From positions 49,922-113,921 of the forward strand of contig JADJGZ010000057.1 in NCBI GenBank assembly GCA_016707785.1: a DNA stretch of 64,000 nt, given 5' to 3'. How positions within the stretch are numbered: the first letter of the stretch is position 1; each line of letters begins with the position of its first letter. Both the position numbers and the translations under genes were made by a program. The stretch is from Bacteroidales bacterium (GTDB lineage: Bacteria; Bacteroidota; Bacteroidia; Bacteroidales; UBA4417). The notes beneath the pieces were generated by a model. The model had not been told where the DNA came from. It saw only the letters and a list, made by a program, of their open reading frames with translations, and searched no databases. Shown one piece after another: positions 56,806-64,000 of the stretch.

Positions 56806-57831
56806 ATGATCAGCCCACCCTATCTCAAGTCAGGCGATAAGATTGCCATTGTGGCACCTGCCCGAAAGGTCAGCCCTGCCGAGATAGAGCCTGCTATTAA
56901 GATATTCAGGGATTGGGGGTTACAGGTGGTTACAGGACCACACCTGTTTGGCGATCATCATCAGTATTCCGGGATAGATGCAGAACGGACCGCTGATATG
57001 CAAATGATGCTTGACGACCCGGAAATCAGGGCCATATTCCCGGCAAGGGGTGGTTATGGTACGCTCAGGATCATTGATCAGCTTGACTTCAGCAAATTCT
57101 GCATCAGCCCTAAGTGGATCGTGGGTTTTTCTGATGCTACAGTGTTTCACTCTCACATTCATACCCAATTCGGGATTGAAACGCTGCATGCAGCCATGCC
57201 ATTCTCCTATGGCACTGACGGCGCTGATAGCTACAACCTTTCCACCCTTAAAAAAGCACTTTTTGGAGAGGAAATGCAATTTTCGCTTCCGGCTATGGAG
57301 CAAAACAGATACGGGGAAGCTGAAGGAATACTGGTAGGAGGAAATCTTTCCATTCTTTATGCCCTGAATGGTTCCGCTTCCGATCTGAATACCGAAGGAA
57401 AAATCCTTTTCATTGAGGATCTTGATGAATACCTTTATCATATCGACCGGATGATGTTAAACCTGAAACGATCCGGCAAACTGCATTCACTTGCAGGACT
57501 AATCGTTGGCGGGATGTCGAAAATGAACGACAATGCTGTTCCATTTGGAAAAACCGCCGAAAACATCATCAGGGAAGCAGTTGCTGAATATGATTACCCT
57601 GTTTGTTTTGGATTTCCTGCAGGCCATGTTCCTGATAACCGGGCACTCATAATGGGAAAGACCGTTAATATGGTTGTTGGCGAAAACGGTTCATCCATTA
57701 CTTTTTCAAATGCTGCAACCTTCAGCAAGGGAACAAAACTACCCCGGATCATAAAACCTCTTTTAATATTTCTTGCATTCTTTGTATTTATCTATCTGCT
57801 TTATTCACTTTTAATTCCTGTTATTCAATAG
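56806..57831 (+). CDS. S66 family LD-carboxypeptidase
   Basis: A 341-residue peptidase that trims tetrapeptide stems to tripeptides during murein recycling. The catalytic triad is visible: nucleophile S109 in VGFSDATVFH, E204 in LFIEDLDEYLYHIDRMM and H274 in FPAGHVPDN. The ARGGYGTLRIID segment upstream of the serine is also typical. The last ~30 residues (IKPLLIFLAFFVFIYLLYSL) form an extra membrane helix not usual in cytoplasmic LdcA, so this version may be anchored to the inner membrane. The start MISPPYLKSGDKIAIVAPARK fits the family start. yraN follows after only 4 bp. Confidence 0.9.
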   Translation: MISPPYLKSGDKIAIVAPARKVSPAEIEPAIKIFRDWGLQVVTGPHLFGDHHQYSGIDAERTADMQMMLDDPEIRAIFPARGGYGTLRIIDQLDFSKFCISPKWIVGFSDATVFHSHIHTQFGIETLHAAMPFSYGTDGADSYNLSTLKKALFGEEMQFSLPAMEQNRYGEAEGILVGGNLSILYALNGSASDLNTEGKILFIEDLDEYLYHIDRMMLNLKRSGKLHSLAGLIVGGMSKMNDNAVPFGKTAENIIREAVAEYDYPVCFGFPAGHVPDNRALIMGKTVNMVVGENGSSITFSNAATFSKGTKLPRIIKPLLIFLAFFVFIYLLYSLLIPVIQ

Positions 57832-57835
57832 TTTT

Positions 57836-58195
57836 ATGGCAACACATAATGACCTTGGAAAAAACGGCGAAAATATCGCTGCGAATTATCTTTTGAAATC
57901 AGGCTACGATATCCTGGCCCGCAATTGGCGTTATAACCGCGATGAAATCGATATCATTGCAAAATCAGGTGAATGGCTGGTTATTGTTGAAGTAAAAACA
58001 CGGACTTCTGCCTGGTTCGGGGAGCCCGAAATGGCTGTAACCCCTTTGAAACAGCGATCCATGGTGAGAGCTGCAGAAGGTTATATAAAAGAACAGGATT
58101 ATAAGGGAGAAACCCGCTTTGATGTGATTGGGATTCTGTTTGATAAGGAAAAAGTTTCTTTGAACCATATTCGGGATGCATTCTTACCCTGGTAA
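57836..58195 (+). CDS. yraN: YraN family protein (UPF0102, putative endonuclease)
   Basis: A 119-residue protein of the UPF0102/YraN family with a PD-(D/E)XK-like core. It starts LGKNGENIAANYLLKSGYDI, then NWRYNRDEIDIIAK and VIVEVKTR give the acidic and E-x-K positions, followed by AVTPLKQRSMVRAAEGYI and FDVIGILFD. Length and start are standard. Its function is not established; a nuclease in DNA processing or recombination is assumed from the fold. Four bases separate it from the LD-carboxypeptidase gene, so the two are in one operon. Confidence 0.9.
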   Translation: MATHNDLGKNGENIAANYLLKSGYDILARNWRYNRDEIDIIAKSGEWLVIVEVKTRTSAWFGEPEMAVTPLKQRSMVRAAEGYIKEQDYKGETRFDVIGILFDKEKVSLNHIRDAFLPW

Positions 58196-58269
58196 TATGC
58201 ATGGGTAGCAACATCAAGTGGAATGGCCACTAGTGTCCAACTTTCCGGAATCAAATCTTAAAAGGGATA

Positions 58270-59388
58270 TCACCCTGCATGAAACACAAACAAAGGTTTA
58301 CCGGTTTCAGAATAAATCTTCCGTGTCATGCTTGGAGCAAAAAGCTTTTCCAGAGGTCCTTTCTTATGATTTATCACTGCTATGGCATCAATCTCATTAT
58401 TCCTGATATAAGATTCAAGGCCATGTAGTATATCATCACTCACCATCATTGAAAAAATCACTTTGTTATCTGCATATTCCTGTGAGAGATGCCTTTTCAA
58501 TTCTTCCATTTTAACAGGATCCCAGGGTTTCTTGGCACCTACGCTAACATGCACACAATGCAGCTGTATTTTCAATGGAGCAATCATGGTGAGCAAACGG
58601 TTGATTACACCATAATCTGAAGGATCAAAATCGGTGGCATACATCATTTTATTAATATCATCCATACTCTTCACCGATTTATCTGGGATAGCAAGAACAG
58701 GAATATTGGAATTCTCAATCACTCTTGTTGTCACTCTTCCCATAGGATGACTTCCTTTGGTGAGCCCAATTGTTCCCATGATAATGATAGCGGGACGATA
58801 TTTTCTGCTATACTCTACAATTTCCTCTGAAGCCTCTCCATTGGAAAGACCGATAGAAATTTTTACGTCCCTGATTTTCTCATTTAGGCACCAGGCATTA
58901 AGTTTCTCTTCCAGTTTTACCAGGTTGATCCGCGCATTTTTTTCAATTTCCCTTAGACTGCTGGACAATTTCACCTGATATGAGTAATGCTCATCATAGG
59001 GCGTTATATCGATGGCAGGATTATAAAAAACATGCAAGAGTTTGACCTCAGCTTTGTACTTATGTGCAAGGCTAATTGCGAATCGGGATGCATGCAATGA
59101 AAGTGTGGAAAAATCTACAGGAACAAGTATCCGCCTGATTACACCGATATTTCTAAAGGCTTTCTCTTTTGCCACCCCATAACTGTTGATGGTTTGATCA
59201 ATGAGTGAAATTGCCTTTGCCACATCTTTTTCCTGGACTCGCAGATCTGCTGCATGTATAGGTTGAACAGAATCCTTTGGAACTAAAAAACAATCAATTC
59301 CTTCCGTTTGCAATTGTATTTGAAGAAGCATCGCCCGGGAATATGGGAAAGTACCGACAGTAATAATGCGTTGAGTCATTGTTTTCAT
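58270..59388 (-). CDS. DUF2007-UspA-UspA fusion stress protein
   Basis: A 372-residue cytoplasmic protein. Residues about 4-65 (RIITVGTFPYSRAMLLQIQL, then DCFLVP and ADLRVQEKDVAKAISLID) resemble the small DUF2007 signal-transducing domain. Residues about 78-215 are a universal stress protein domain (RRILVPVDFSTLSLHASRFA, ending IIIMGTIGLTKGSHPMGRVT, the ATP-binding G-x2-G-x9-G-S/T-type loop). Residues about 228-370 are a second, weaker Usp domain ending in a short HAG tail. Tandem Usp proteins are common in Bacteroidota; the DUF2007 fusion is less usual. It converges with yraN. A promoter lies at 59431-59464. Confidence 0.8.
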   Translation of the reverse strand: MKTMTQRIITVGTFPYSRAMLLQIQLQTEGIDCFLVPKDSVQPIHAADLRVQEKDVAKAISLIDQTINSYGVAKEKAFRNIGVIRRILVPVDFSTLSLHASRFAISLAHKYKAEVKLLHVFYNPAIDITPYDEHYSYQVKLSSSLREIEKNARINLVKLEEKLNAWCLNEKIRDVKISIGLSNGEASEEIVEYSRKYRPAIIIMGTIGLTKGSHPMGRVTTRVIENSNIPVLAIPDKSVKSMDDINKMMYATDFDPSDYGVINRLLTMIAPLKIQLHCVHVSVGAKKPWDPVKMEELKRHLSQEYADNKVIFSMMVSDDILHGLESYIRNNEIDAIAVINHKKGPLEKLFAPSMTRKIYSETGKPLFVFHAG

Positions 59389-59430
59389 AGAACCCCCTTT
59401 TTAGGCCTGTTCCGGAATATGCCGTTTACA

Positions 59431-59464
59431 CAAATATAATAAAAAAAAGTCGTTTTTTTTCAAA
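59431..59464 (-). promoter_or_regulatory. Promoter of the Usp gene
   Basis: On the minus strand TTTG (59464-59461), 22 bp, TATATTTG (59438-59431): a good Bacteroidota-type promoter 43 bp before the ATG at 59388. Confidence 0.5.
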
Positions 59465-59653
59465 TACGGGTGTTTATTTTGTGCTTTTAACAAAGATTAT
59501 CGGTTTTAATGCTTTTCGGATCATTTGAATCAGAGACGAATTTGATTGTTCTGATACCTGATTTTAGAATTGCATAAAATATTTGTTTTCTGGACTTTAT
59601 AGTCTCTGCAGCTGTGCCCTTTGAAGGAAGGATAAAAGGTATCGTTTAGTTCG

Positions 59654-59661
59654 TACCTTTG
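59654..59661 (+). promoter_or_regulatory. -7 box (TACCTTTG) of the pseudouridine synthase gene
   Basis: A TAnnTTTG match 19 bp before the ATG at 59681. No TTG at the expected distance. Confidence 0.4.
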
Positions 59662-59680
59662 CAAAAATCTAGCATCTGGT

Positions 59681-61261
59681 ATGGAACGCAAAGCACGGCC
59701 TGGAAAGGCAAGTCCTGACAAATCAACTTCAAAATCTTCCAAAAAGCCCAAAGGAAAAGTAACCGGTCGAGCCGGAGCCCGCTCTCCTAAAGGGAGTGTG
59801 CGAAAAGAGCCACTTCGCCCTGCTCCGGGTAAAAGAACTGAACCTGATGTAGATTCAACCATTGATTCACCAGTAACCAGGACACAAAATCCCCGGGAAG
59901 ACCGACCTGCCAGAACCCCAAAAACCAGAGAAGACCGTCCGGGCCGCACCTCTTTTGCCAGGGATGATCGCCCTGCAAGAACACCAAAACCAAGAGAAGA
60001 TCGTAAGCCAGCTGACAGGGAAGATCGCTCCGAAAGAACTTATAAACCCAGGGAAGATCGTAAGCCAGCTGATAGGGAAGATCGCTCTGAAAGAACTTAT
60101 AAACCCAGGGAAGATCGTAAGCCAGCTGACAGGGAAGATCGCACCGAAAGACCTTATAAATCCAGGGAAGATCGTAAACCTGCTGACAGGGAGGATCGCA
60201 CCGAAAGAACCTATAAACCCAGGAAGAAGATCATCTGCAGGGAAGAACGCTCGGAGAGAACCTATAAGCCAAGAGAAGATCGTAAGCCAGCTGACAGGGA
60301 AGAACGCTCCGAAAGACCTTATAAATCCAGGGAAGATCGCCCCGGCCGCACATCAGCTGACAGGGAAGATCGCCCCAAAAGAGACTATAAACCCAGGGAA
60401 GATCGTAAAGGTCCATCAGGAGATGATAGTCGCACGAAACGCCCCTTTGCAGGAAAGAAGGAAGGATATGGCCGTCCAAAAAGAGATGGTGGAGGTTACG
60501 ATGCTAAAAAACCAACCGCAAACACTTCCTCCGGACGGGGTGAAGAGGGCTTGATCAGGTTGAATAAGTATATTGCCAATTCAGGGGTTTGTTCCCGCAG
60601 GGAGGCTGACGACCTTATCCAGGCAGGGGTAGTCATGGTGAATGGTAAAGTGGTTACTGAACTCGGAACAAAAGTTTCTTCTTCGGATAAAGTGCAATAT
60701 GATAATCATACCATCCGCAATGAAAGGCATGTGTATGTGCTTCTGAATAAACCAAAAGGTTACATTACAACCACTGATGACCCATATGATCGCAAGACCG
60801 TGATGTCACTGGTTGCAGATGCCTGTAAAGAACGGATTTACCCGGTAGGTCGCCTCGACCGGAATACCACCGGTTTATTGCTACTTACCAATGACGGAGA
60901 AATTGCAAAGAAGCTTACCCATCCAAGGCATAAGGTGAAGAAAGTGTATCATGTGGAAGTCGACAAAGCAGTGACTAAAAGCGATATGATCAAAATAGCG
61001 ACTGAAGGTGTGGAACTCGAGGATGGTGTTGCTGTAGTGGATGAAGTCGCATATGCAGAAGGAGGAAGCAAAAAGGAGGTAGGTGTTGAATTGCATTCAG
61101 GAAAAAACCGGATTGTAAGGCGCATCTTCGAAGCTTTGGGATATGAAGTCATAAAACTTGACCGTCTTGTCTTTGCCGGGTTAACCAAAAAAGACCTTCC
61201 AAGAGGTAAGTGGAGATTACTGACAGAGCATGAAGTGAATTACCTGAAAATGCTTAAATAG
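59681..61261 (+). CDS. RsuA/RluB-family pseudouridine synthase with charged repetitive N-terminus
   Basis: A 526-residue rRNA-modifying enzyme. The C-terminal ~235 residues are a normal RluB/RsuA protein: S4 RNA-binding domain (IRLNKYIANSGVCSRREADD), then the catalytic domain with the GRLDRNTTGLLLLTNDG motif (catalytic Asp), KVYHVEVDK and GKNRIVRRIFEALGYEV. The first ~285 residues are a low-complexity, strongly basic/acidic region with 19-residue repeats (REDRKPADREDRSERTYKP). Such extensions occur in Bacteroidota RluB-like enzymes and may hold RNA or ribosomes. One repeat reads PRKKIICREER (near 60220) and seems to have suffered compensating indels. The start ATG 59681 is supported by the -7 box. 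Confidence 0.88.
   Translation: MERKARPGKASPDKSTSKSSKKPKGKVTGRAGARSPKGSVRKEPLRPAPGKRTEPDVDSTIDSPVTRTQNPREDRPARTPKTREDRPGRTSFARDDRPARTPKPREDRKPADREDRSERTYKPREDRKPADREDRSERTYKPREDRKPADREDRTERPYKSREDRKPADREDRTERTYKPRKKIICREERSERTYKPREDRKPADREERSERPYKSREDRPGRTSADREDRPKRDYKPREDRKGPSGDDSRTKRPFAGKKEGYGRPKRDGGGYDAKKPTANTSSGRGEEGLIRLNKYIANSGVCSRREADDLIQAGVVMVNGKVVTELGTKVSSSDKVQYDNHTIRNERHVYVLLNKPKGYITTTDDPYDRKTVMSLVADACKERIYPVGRLDRNTTGLLLLTNDGEIAKKLTHPRHKVKKVYHVEVDKAVTKSDMIKIATEGVELEDGVAVVDEVAYAEGGSKKEVGVELHSGKNRIVRRIFEALGYEVIKLDRLVFAGLTKKDLPRGKWRLLTEHEVNYLKMLK
59997..60400 (+). repeat. 57-bp (19-residue) tandem repeats in the pseudouridine synthase
   Basis: About seven units with the DNA core AAGATCGTAAGCCAGCTGAC, coding for REDRKPADREDRSERTYKP. 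The units near 60000, 60057 and 60114 are almost identical, and later ones vary. Confidence 0.8.
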
Positions 61262-61319
61262 AGCGTAAATTCACTTGACCAGGTTGTCTACAAAGGGCTG
61301 TATCAAGAGACGGTTTTTT

Positions 61320-61352
61320 TACCGCAATGACGCAAGGGGAGCGCAAAGACGC
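61320..61352. repeat. Interspersed GCAAAGACGC-type repeat, copy 2
   Basis: ACCGCAATGACGCAAGGGG, then GCGCAAAGACGC, nearly the same as 49928-49961. Confidence 0.6.
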
Positions 61353-61576
61353 TTTTGACCTTATTTGAAAGCAGAAGACTTTTTCAAATTAGTGAAATAA
61401 AATAGCAACTAATTCTGAAGTTTCTGATTTTACAAATCTGCTTAATTCTTCCTGTTCGTAATTTCTTCCTATAATTGCAGCCAAGGTAAACTGGTTATAA
61501 CTCGCCACAAATACATAAATATATAATGATATGGCGATTAATAAATCGATATCTTGCTATACATATGTAATATAAT

Positions 61577-61618
61577 ATAGATATGGCGAATAATATAAGT
61601 ATTATTCGCCATATCTAT
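61577..61618. repeat. Perfect 19-bp inverted repeat
   Basis: Left arm ATAGATATGGCGAATAATA (61577-61595), 4-nt loop, right arm as the exact reverse complement (61600-61618). The arm core GATATGGCGA also appears alone at about 61530, and GATGTGGCGA at about 61631. Confidence 0.8.
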
Positions 61619-61702
61619 CTACCAACTAAAGATGTGGCGAACTATGCTTGTCAAATATTATAAAAGAACAGAATATCCAATTCCTGATACAGAACCAACC
61701 AC

Positions 61703-61732
61703 AAAAAAAAGAGCCCTGAAGTTCAGGACTCT
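61703..61732 (-). terminator. Terminator of tRNA-Leu
   Basis: On the minus strand AGAGTCCTGAA / TTCAGGGCTCT followed by eight T residues, 5 bp after the tRNA 3' end. Confidence 0.8.
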
Positions 61733-61736
61733 TTTG

Positions 61737-61820
61737 TACCCGGGGCCGGGATCGAACCGGCACGTACTCACGTACATCGGTTTTTGAGACCGACGCGTCT
61801 ACCAATTCCGCCACCTGGGC
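61737..61820 (-). tRNA. tRNA-Leu (anticodon CAA)
   Basis: An 84-nt minus-strand tRNA with the long variable arm of class II tRNAs: acceptor GCCCAGG, D-arm with GGTAGACGC, anticodon stem TCGGT / ACCGA with loop CTCAAAA (anticodon CAA, reads UUG), variable stem ACGTGAGTACGT, T-arm GCCGG TTCGATC CCGGC, discriminator A. The acceptor has one A-C mismatch. The CCA end is not encoded. Confidence 0.93.
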
Positions 61821-61830
61821 AAATGGTGTG

Positions 61831-61838
61831 CAAATTTA
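61831..61838 (-). promoter_or_regulatory. -7 box (TAAATTTG) of tRNA-Leu
   Basis: CAAATTTA on the plus strand, 10 bp upstream of the tRNA 5' end on the minus strand. Confidence 0.4.
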
Positions 61839-62097
61839 CAAAAATTACAATCCAACAATGGATTATTCTTTAACGAATTGAATTTCCTAAGGTGATTTTT
61901 TCCATCTGTACTTTTCAAATACTTTCTTCTTTTAAGGGCAGACAGTCTTTCTTCAATGCTATACTTGTTCAGTTAACCCGCTAAGGATTCATAGTTTGTG
62001 GCAGATACAGCAAAGGTAACGGAGCTTAGGATGAGAACTTTATTTATCTAATTTTGATTCTGAAAATGCTCTCATTTATTCATGAATAAATCCAGAT

Positions 62098-62910
62098 ATG
62101 CCCGGCATTCTTGAAGAAACCTTCACCTTGTTGAAATCCCACTATGGAGAGCGTTTCAATGATATTACAATAGAGAAAGTGAATGCGGGAATTTTTATGA
62201 CACTTGTTAAACTTTCAACAGGTTATAGTGGTATTTCCATTACCGATATTGACACAAAAGAAGGTTGTTATCATTCCAGAGATAAATATTTCGGTCCTTT
62301 TTCACCTGGAAAAGTTCACGGGCAAAAAATTGCTGATCTTTTTAATCAAACAGAAGGGAATAAATTGCTGGATGTGTTAAAACTTTCGGTAATGAATGCA
62401 ATTTCTGCTGAAATTATTGCTCACTCAGCGTATAAAATCATTGAAAATGCTGACCCGGCAGATCAACTTGACCTGAGTACTCCTAAAAATGTGGTAATCG
62501 TTGGAGCTTTTCAATCTTATATAAAAAGATTTTCCGATAGTATTCACCATCTTTCAGTACTTGAATTGAATAAAAAGGCTCTGGCACCTGATCAGTATAA
62601 ATATTTCGTCCCGACGTCAAAAGCGAAAGCTGCCATGAAATCTGCGGACATCATTATAATTACAGGTTCAACCATTTTAAATAATACGCTTGATGCACTG
62701 CTGGCTAGTTCCCCTTCAACAGCAACAGTAATAGTTGTTGGCCCATCGTCAAGCCTTATCCCGGATATCCTTTTTGAAAAAGGTGTTAATATTATTGGAG
62801 CTACACAGGTTATTGATGCCGACTTAGCCTGCACACTGATCAGTGAAGGTGCCACCGGGTACCATCTTTTTAAATCATGCGCCAGGAAAATTTGCCTGCT
62901 TAAAGATTAG
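62098..62910 (+). CDS. DUF364 family protein (putative metal-chelate/Rossmann-like)
   Basis: A 270-residue cytoplasmic protein. The N-terminal ~95 residues look like the DUF4213 enolase-like cap (ETFTLLKSHYGERFNDITIE, then GISITDIDTKEGCYHSRDKY). The rest is a Rossmann-like DUF364 domain (NVVIVGAFQSYIKRF, ADIIIITGSTILNNTLDALL, TVIVVGPSSSLIPDILFEKG, VNIIGATQVIDAD). Family members are linked to heavy-metal chelation or molybdenum/tungsten metabolism by context only. Nothing in this neighbourhood supports a particular metal. The start MPGILEETF fits the family. Confidence 0.75.
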   Translation: MPGILEETFTLLKSHYGERFNDITIEKVNAGIFMTLVKLSTGYSGISITDIDTKEGCYHSRDKYFGPFSPGKVHGQKIADLFNQTEGNKLLDVLKLSVMNAISAEIIAHSAYKIIENADPADQLDLSTPKNVVIVGAFQSYIKRFSDSIHHLSVLELNKKALAPDQYKYFVPTSKAKAAMKSADIIIITGSTILNNTLDALLASSPSTATVIVVGPSSSLIPDILFEKGVNIIGATQVIDADLACTLISEGATGYHLFKSCARKICLLKD

Positions 62911-62979
62911 TGGTGAAAAATTGAACTGAAACAATCCAGACTTGAATCCCATTAAAGAAATCCACTTAAAATAATCTCA

Positions 62980-64000
62980 ATGACTGAAAGCAATCCCATG
63001 TTTGAAAATTGTGAAATCGATTCGGCAGTGGTGCACCACATCGGCTACAAGCCAACAGATGATGGCATCATTTTCTCGAAATCATCTCTACATTTGAACG
63101 GGAATACTCATAATAACCTTCTCACCTATTTCCTGACTTCCTTTAAATTTGAGGAATACTTCAACCTTTACCATGATTCGGACCTGAAACTGAATGAGGT
63201 TTATTCCTTCGTTACTCAAATTTTCAATGATCCGGATTCATTATATGATCAGTCGGTACATATTGCTAAACACCTGTATGAACAATCCAACCACCCGAAA
63301 ATCAAAGTCGGGGAACTGTTTGTAGTGTATTTCCGTGGTTGCCAGATCGGAAGGGAAACTGTTGATGCGGTTGGCTTATTTAAAGCAGAAACCAAGGATA
63401 CTTTTCTAAAAGTACTGCCGGGTTCAGATGGATTTGTGATTGAGAGTGAACTCGGCTTTAATATTAACAAATTGGATAAAGGCTGCCTGATCTTTAATTC
63501 TGAAGCTGAAAAGGGCTACCTGGTTTCCATTGTCGATTCAGTCAGTCGCTCAACTGATGCGCAGTATTGGGTGGACCAGTTCCTTCATCTAAAGCCCAGG
63601 AATGACGAATACTACCAGACAAAAAATGTTCTGAACCTGTGCAAGAGCTTTGTGATTAATAAAATGCCTGAAGAATATGAGGTTTCAAAAGCCGACCAGG
63701 TGGAAATGCTTAATAAATCGGTGAAATTCTTCAAGGAAAGCGAGGAATTCGACATGGATGATTTTGCCTCTGAGGTGCTTTCAGACCCCGGTATGATTAA
63801 TAGCTTTAAATCTTACAAATCAACCTTTGAAGAAGAAAAGGACGTTCAGATCACCGACAACTTTTCCATATCAGAAGCCGCTCTCAAAAAACAAAGCCGG
63901 GTATTCAAAAGCATTATCAAGCTGGATAAGAATTTTCATATTTATATTCATGGGGATAAGCAGAATATTGTGAAGGGATTTGATCAGGAAAGCGGATTGC
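62980..64000 (+). CDS. Nucleoid-associated protein (NdpA/YejK family), truncated at the window edge
   Basis: 340 codons from ATG 62980 to the end of the window, absent from the frame list because the frame is open. The protein starts MTESNPMFENCEIDSAVVHH and has the features of the 37-kDa nucleoid-associated protein family: VHHIGYKPTDDGIIFSKSSL (residues about 18-37), VGELFVVYFRGCQIGRETVD in the middle, then ALKKQSRVFKSIIKLDKNFH and IYIHGDKQNIVKGFD. Family members bind the nucleoid; the role in Bacteroidota is unclear. It begins 69 bp after the DUF364 gene and may be co-transcribed with it. About 10-20 residues are probably missing at the C-terminus. Confidence 0.8.
   Translation, partial: MTESNPMFENCEIDSAVVHHIGYKPTDDGIIFSKSSLHLNGNTHNNLLTYFLTSFKFEEYFNLYHDSDLKLNEVYSFVTQIFNDPDSLYDQSVHIAKHLYEQSNHPKIKVGELFVVYFRGCQIGRETVDAVGLFKAETKDTFLKVLPGSDGFVIESELGFNINKLDKGCLIFNSEAEKGYLVSIVDSVSRSTDAQYWVDQFLHLKPRNDEYYQTKNVLNLCKSFVINKMPEEYEVSKADQVEMLNKSVKFFKESEEFDMDDFASEVLSDPGMINSFKSYKSTFEEEKDVQITDNFSISEAALKKQSRVFKSIIKLDKNFHIYIHGDKQNIVKGFDQESGL

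Larger units (their letters stand above)
61262..61736. other. Intergenic region with interspersed repeat and long hairpin
   Basis: No gene seen. It contains the second GCAAAGACGC-type repeat (61320-61352), AT-rich sequence with GATATGGCGA motifs, and the 19-bp perfect hairpin at 61577-61618. Confidence 0.6.

Noticed and set aside
59955..60554. 199-residue frame overlapping the pseudouridine synthase repeats
   Set aside because: It is the +1 reading of the same charged repeats and follows from their periodicity.

Overview
This 64 kb window comes from a member of the Bacteroidota, most likely an environmental, anaerobic Bacteroidales-type lineage. The evidence is signal peptides ending in AQ, Bacteroidota-type promoters (TTG, about 20 bp, TAnnTTTG), a type IX secretion (T9SS) sorting domain, PKD-repeat surface proteins, a KISTS-type methionyl-tRNA synthetase and an ornithine-lipid-synthase-like fusion. 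Base composition is moderately AT-rich, with many small interspersed palindromes.

Positions 1-7.1 kb hold an acetate/solute uptake and sensing block. A DUF485 protein, an SSS-family symporter with a large soluble insert, and the start of a secreted porin-like protein run on the minus strand. A divergent Crp/Fnr regulator and a metallophosphoesterase follow. A Cache-PAS-PAS-CBS-nucleotidyltransferase sensor closes the block.

Positions 7.2-18.1 kb hold secreted enzymes: an M14 carboxypeptidase and an M28 peptidase that share a 692-residue C-terminal half of identical length, a TPR membrane protein between them, and a T9SS-sorted protein. A G-rich low-quality-looking stretch lies at 13.2-13.46 kb.

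Positions 18.3-44.3 kb are dominated by ten paralogous secreted proteins. All begin with a signal peptide and the same ~60-residue module (core A(I/V)[17 protein letters not shown], then PRM). They split into three C-terminal architectures: seven have YadA-head-like 17-residue repeats ending in an S74 intramolecular chaperone and coiled coil; one has MopE-like Cys/Asp metal-binding-type repeats; two have WNWN...GYKWNT repeats ending in a FISUMP domain. Five carry frameshifts in the body, one has a stop codon in its signal peptide, and two neighbours share a 185-bp tract with one mismatch, which suggests gene conversion. A lysine-rich AT-hook protein, a serpin and a Gfo/Idh/MocA oxidoreductase interrupt the family.

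Positions 44.3-50.5 kb hold a GxxExxY PD-(D/E)XK protein embedded in 60-bp palindromic repeats, a membrane-anchored hypothetical protein, a PKD surface protein and tRNA-Arg(CCU) flanked by tRNA fragments and short hairpins.

Positions 50.5-64 kb are mostly housekeeping: two acyltransferases (one an OlsF-like fusion), metG, a radical SAM protein, an LD-carboxypeptidase with yraN, a DUF2007-UspA-UspA protein, a pseudouridine synthase with a charged repetitive N-terminus, tRNA-Leu(CAA), a DUF364 protein and a truncated nucleoid-associated protein.
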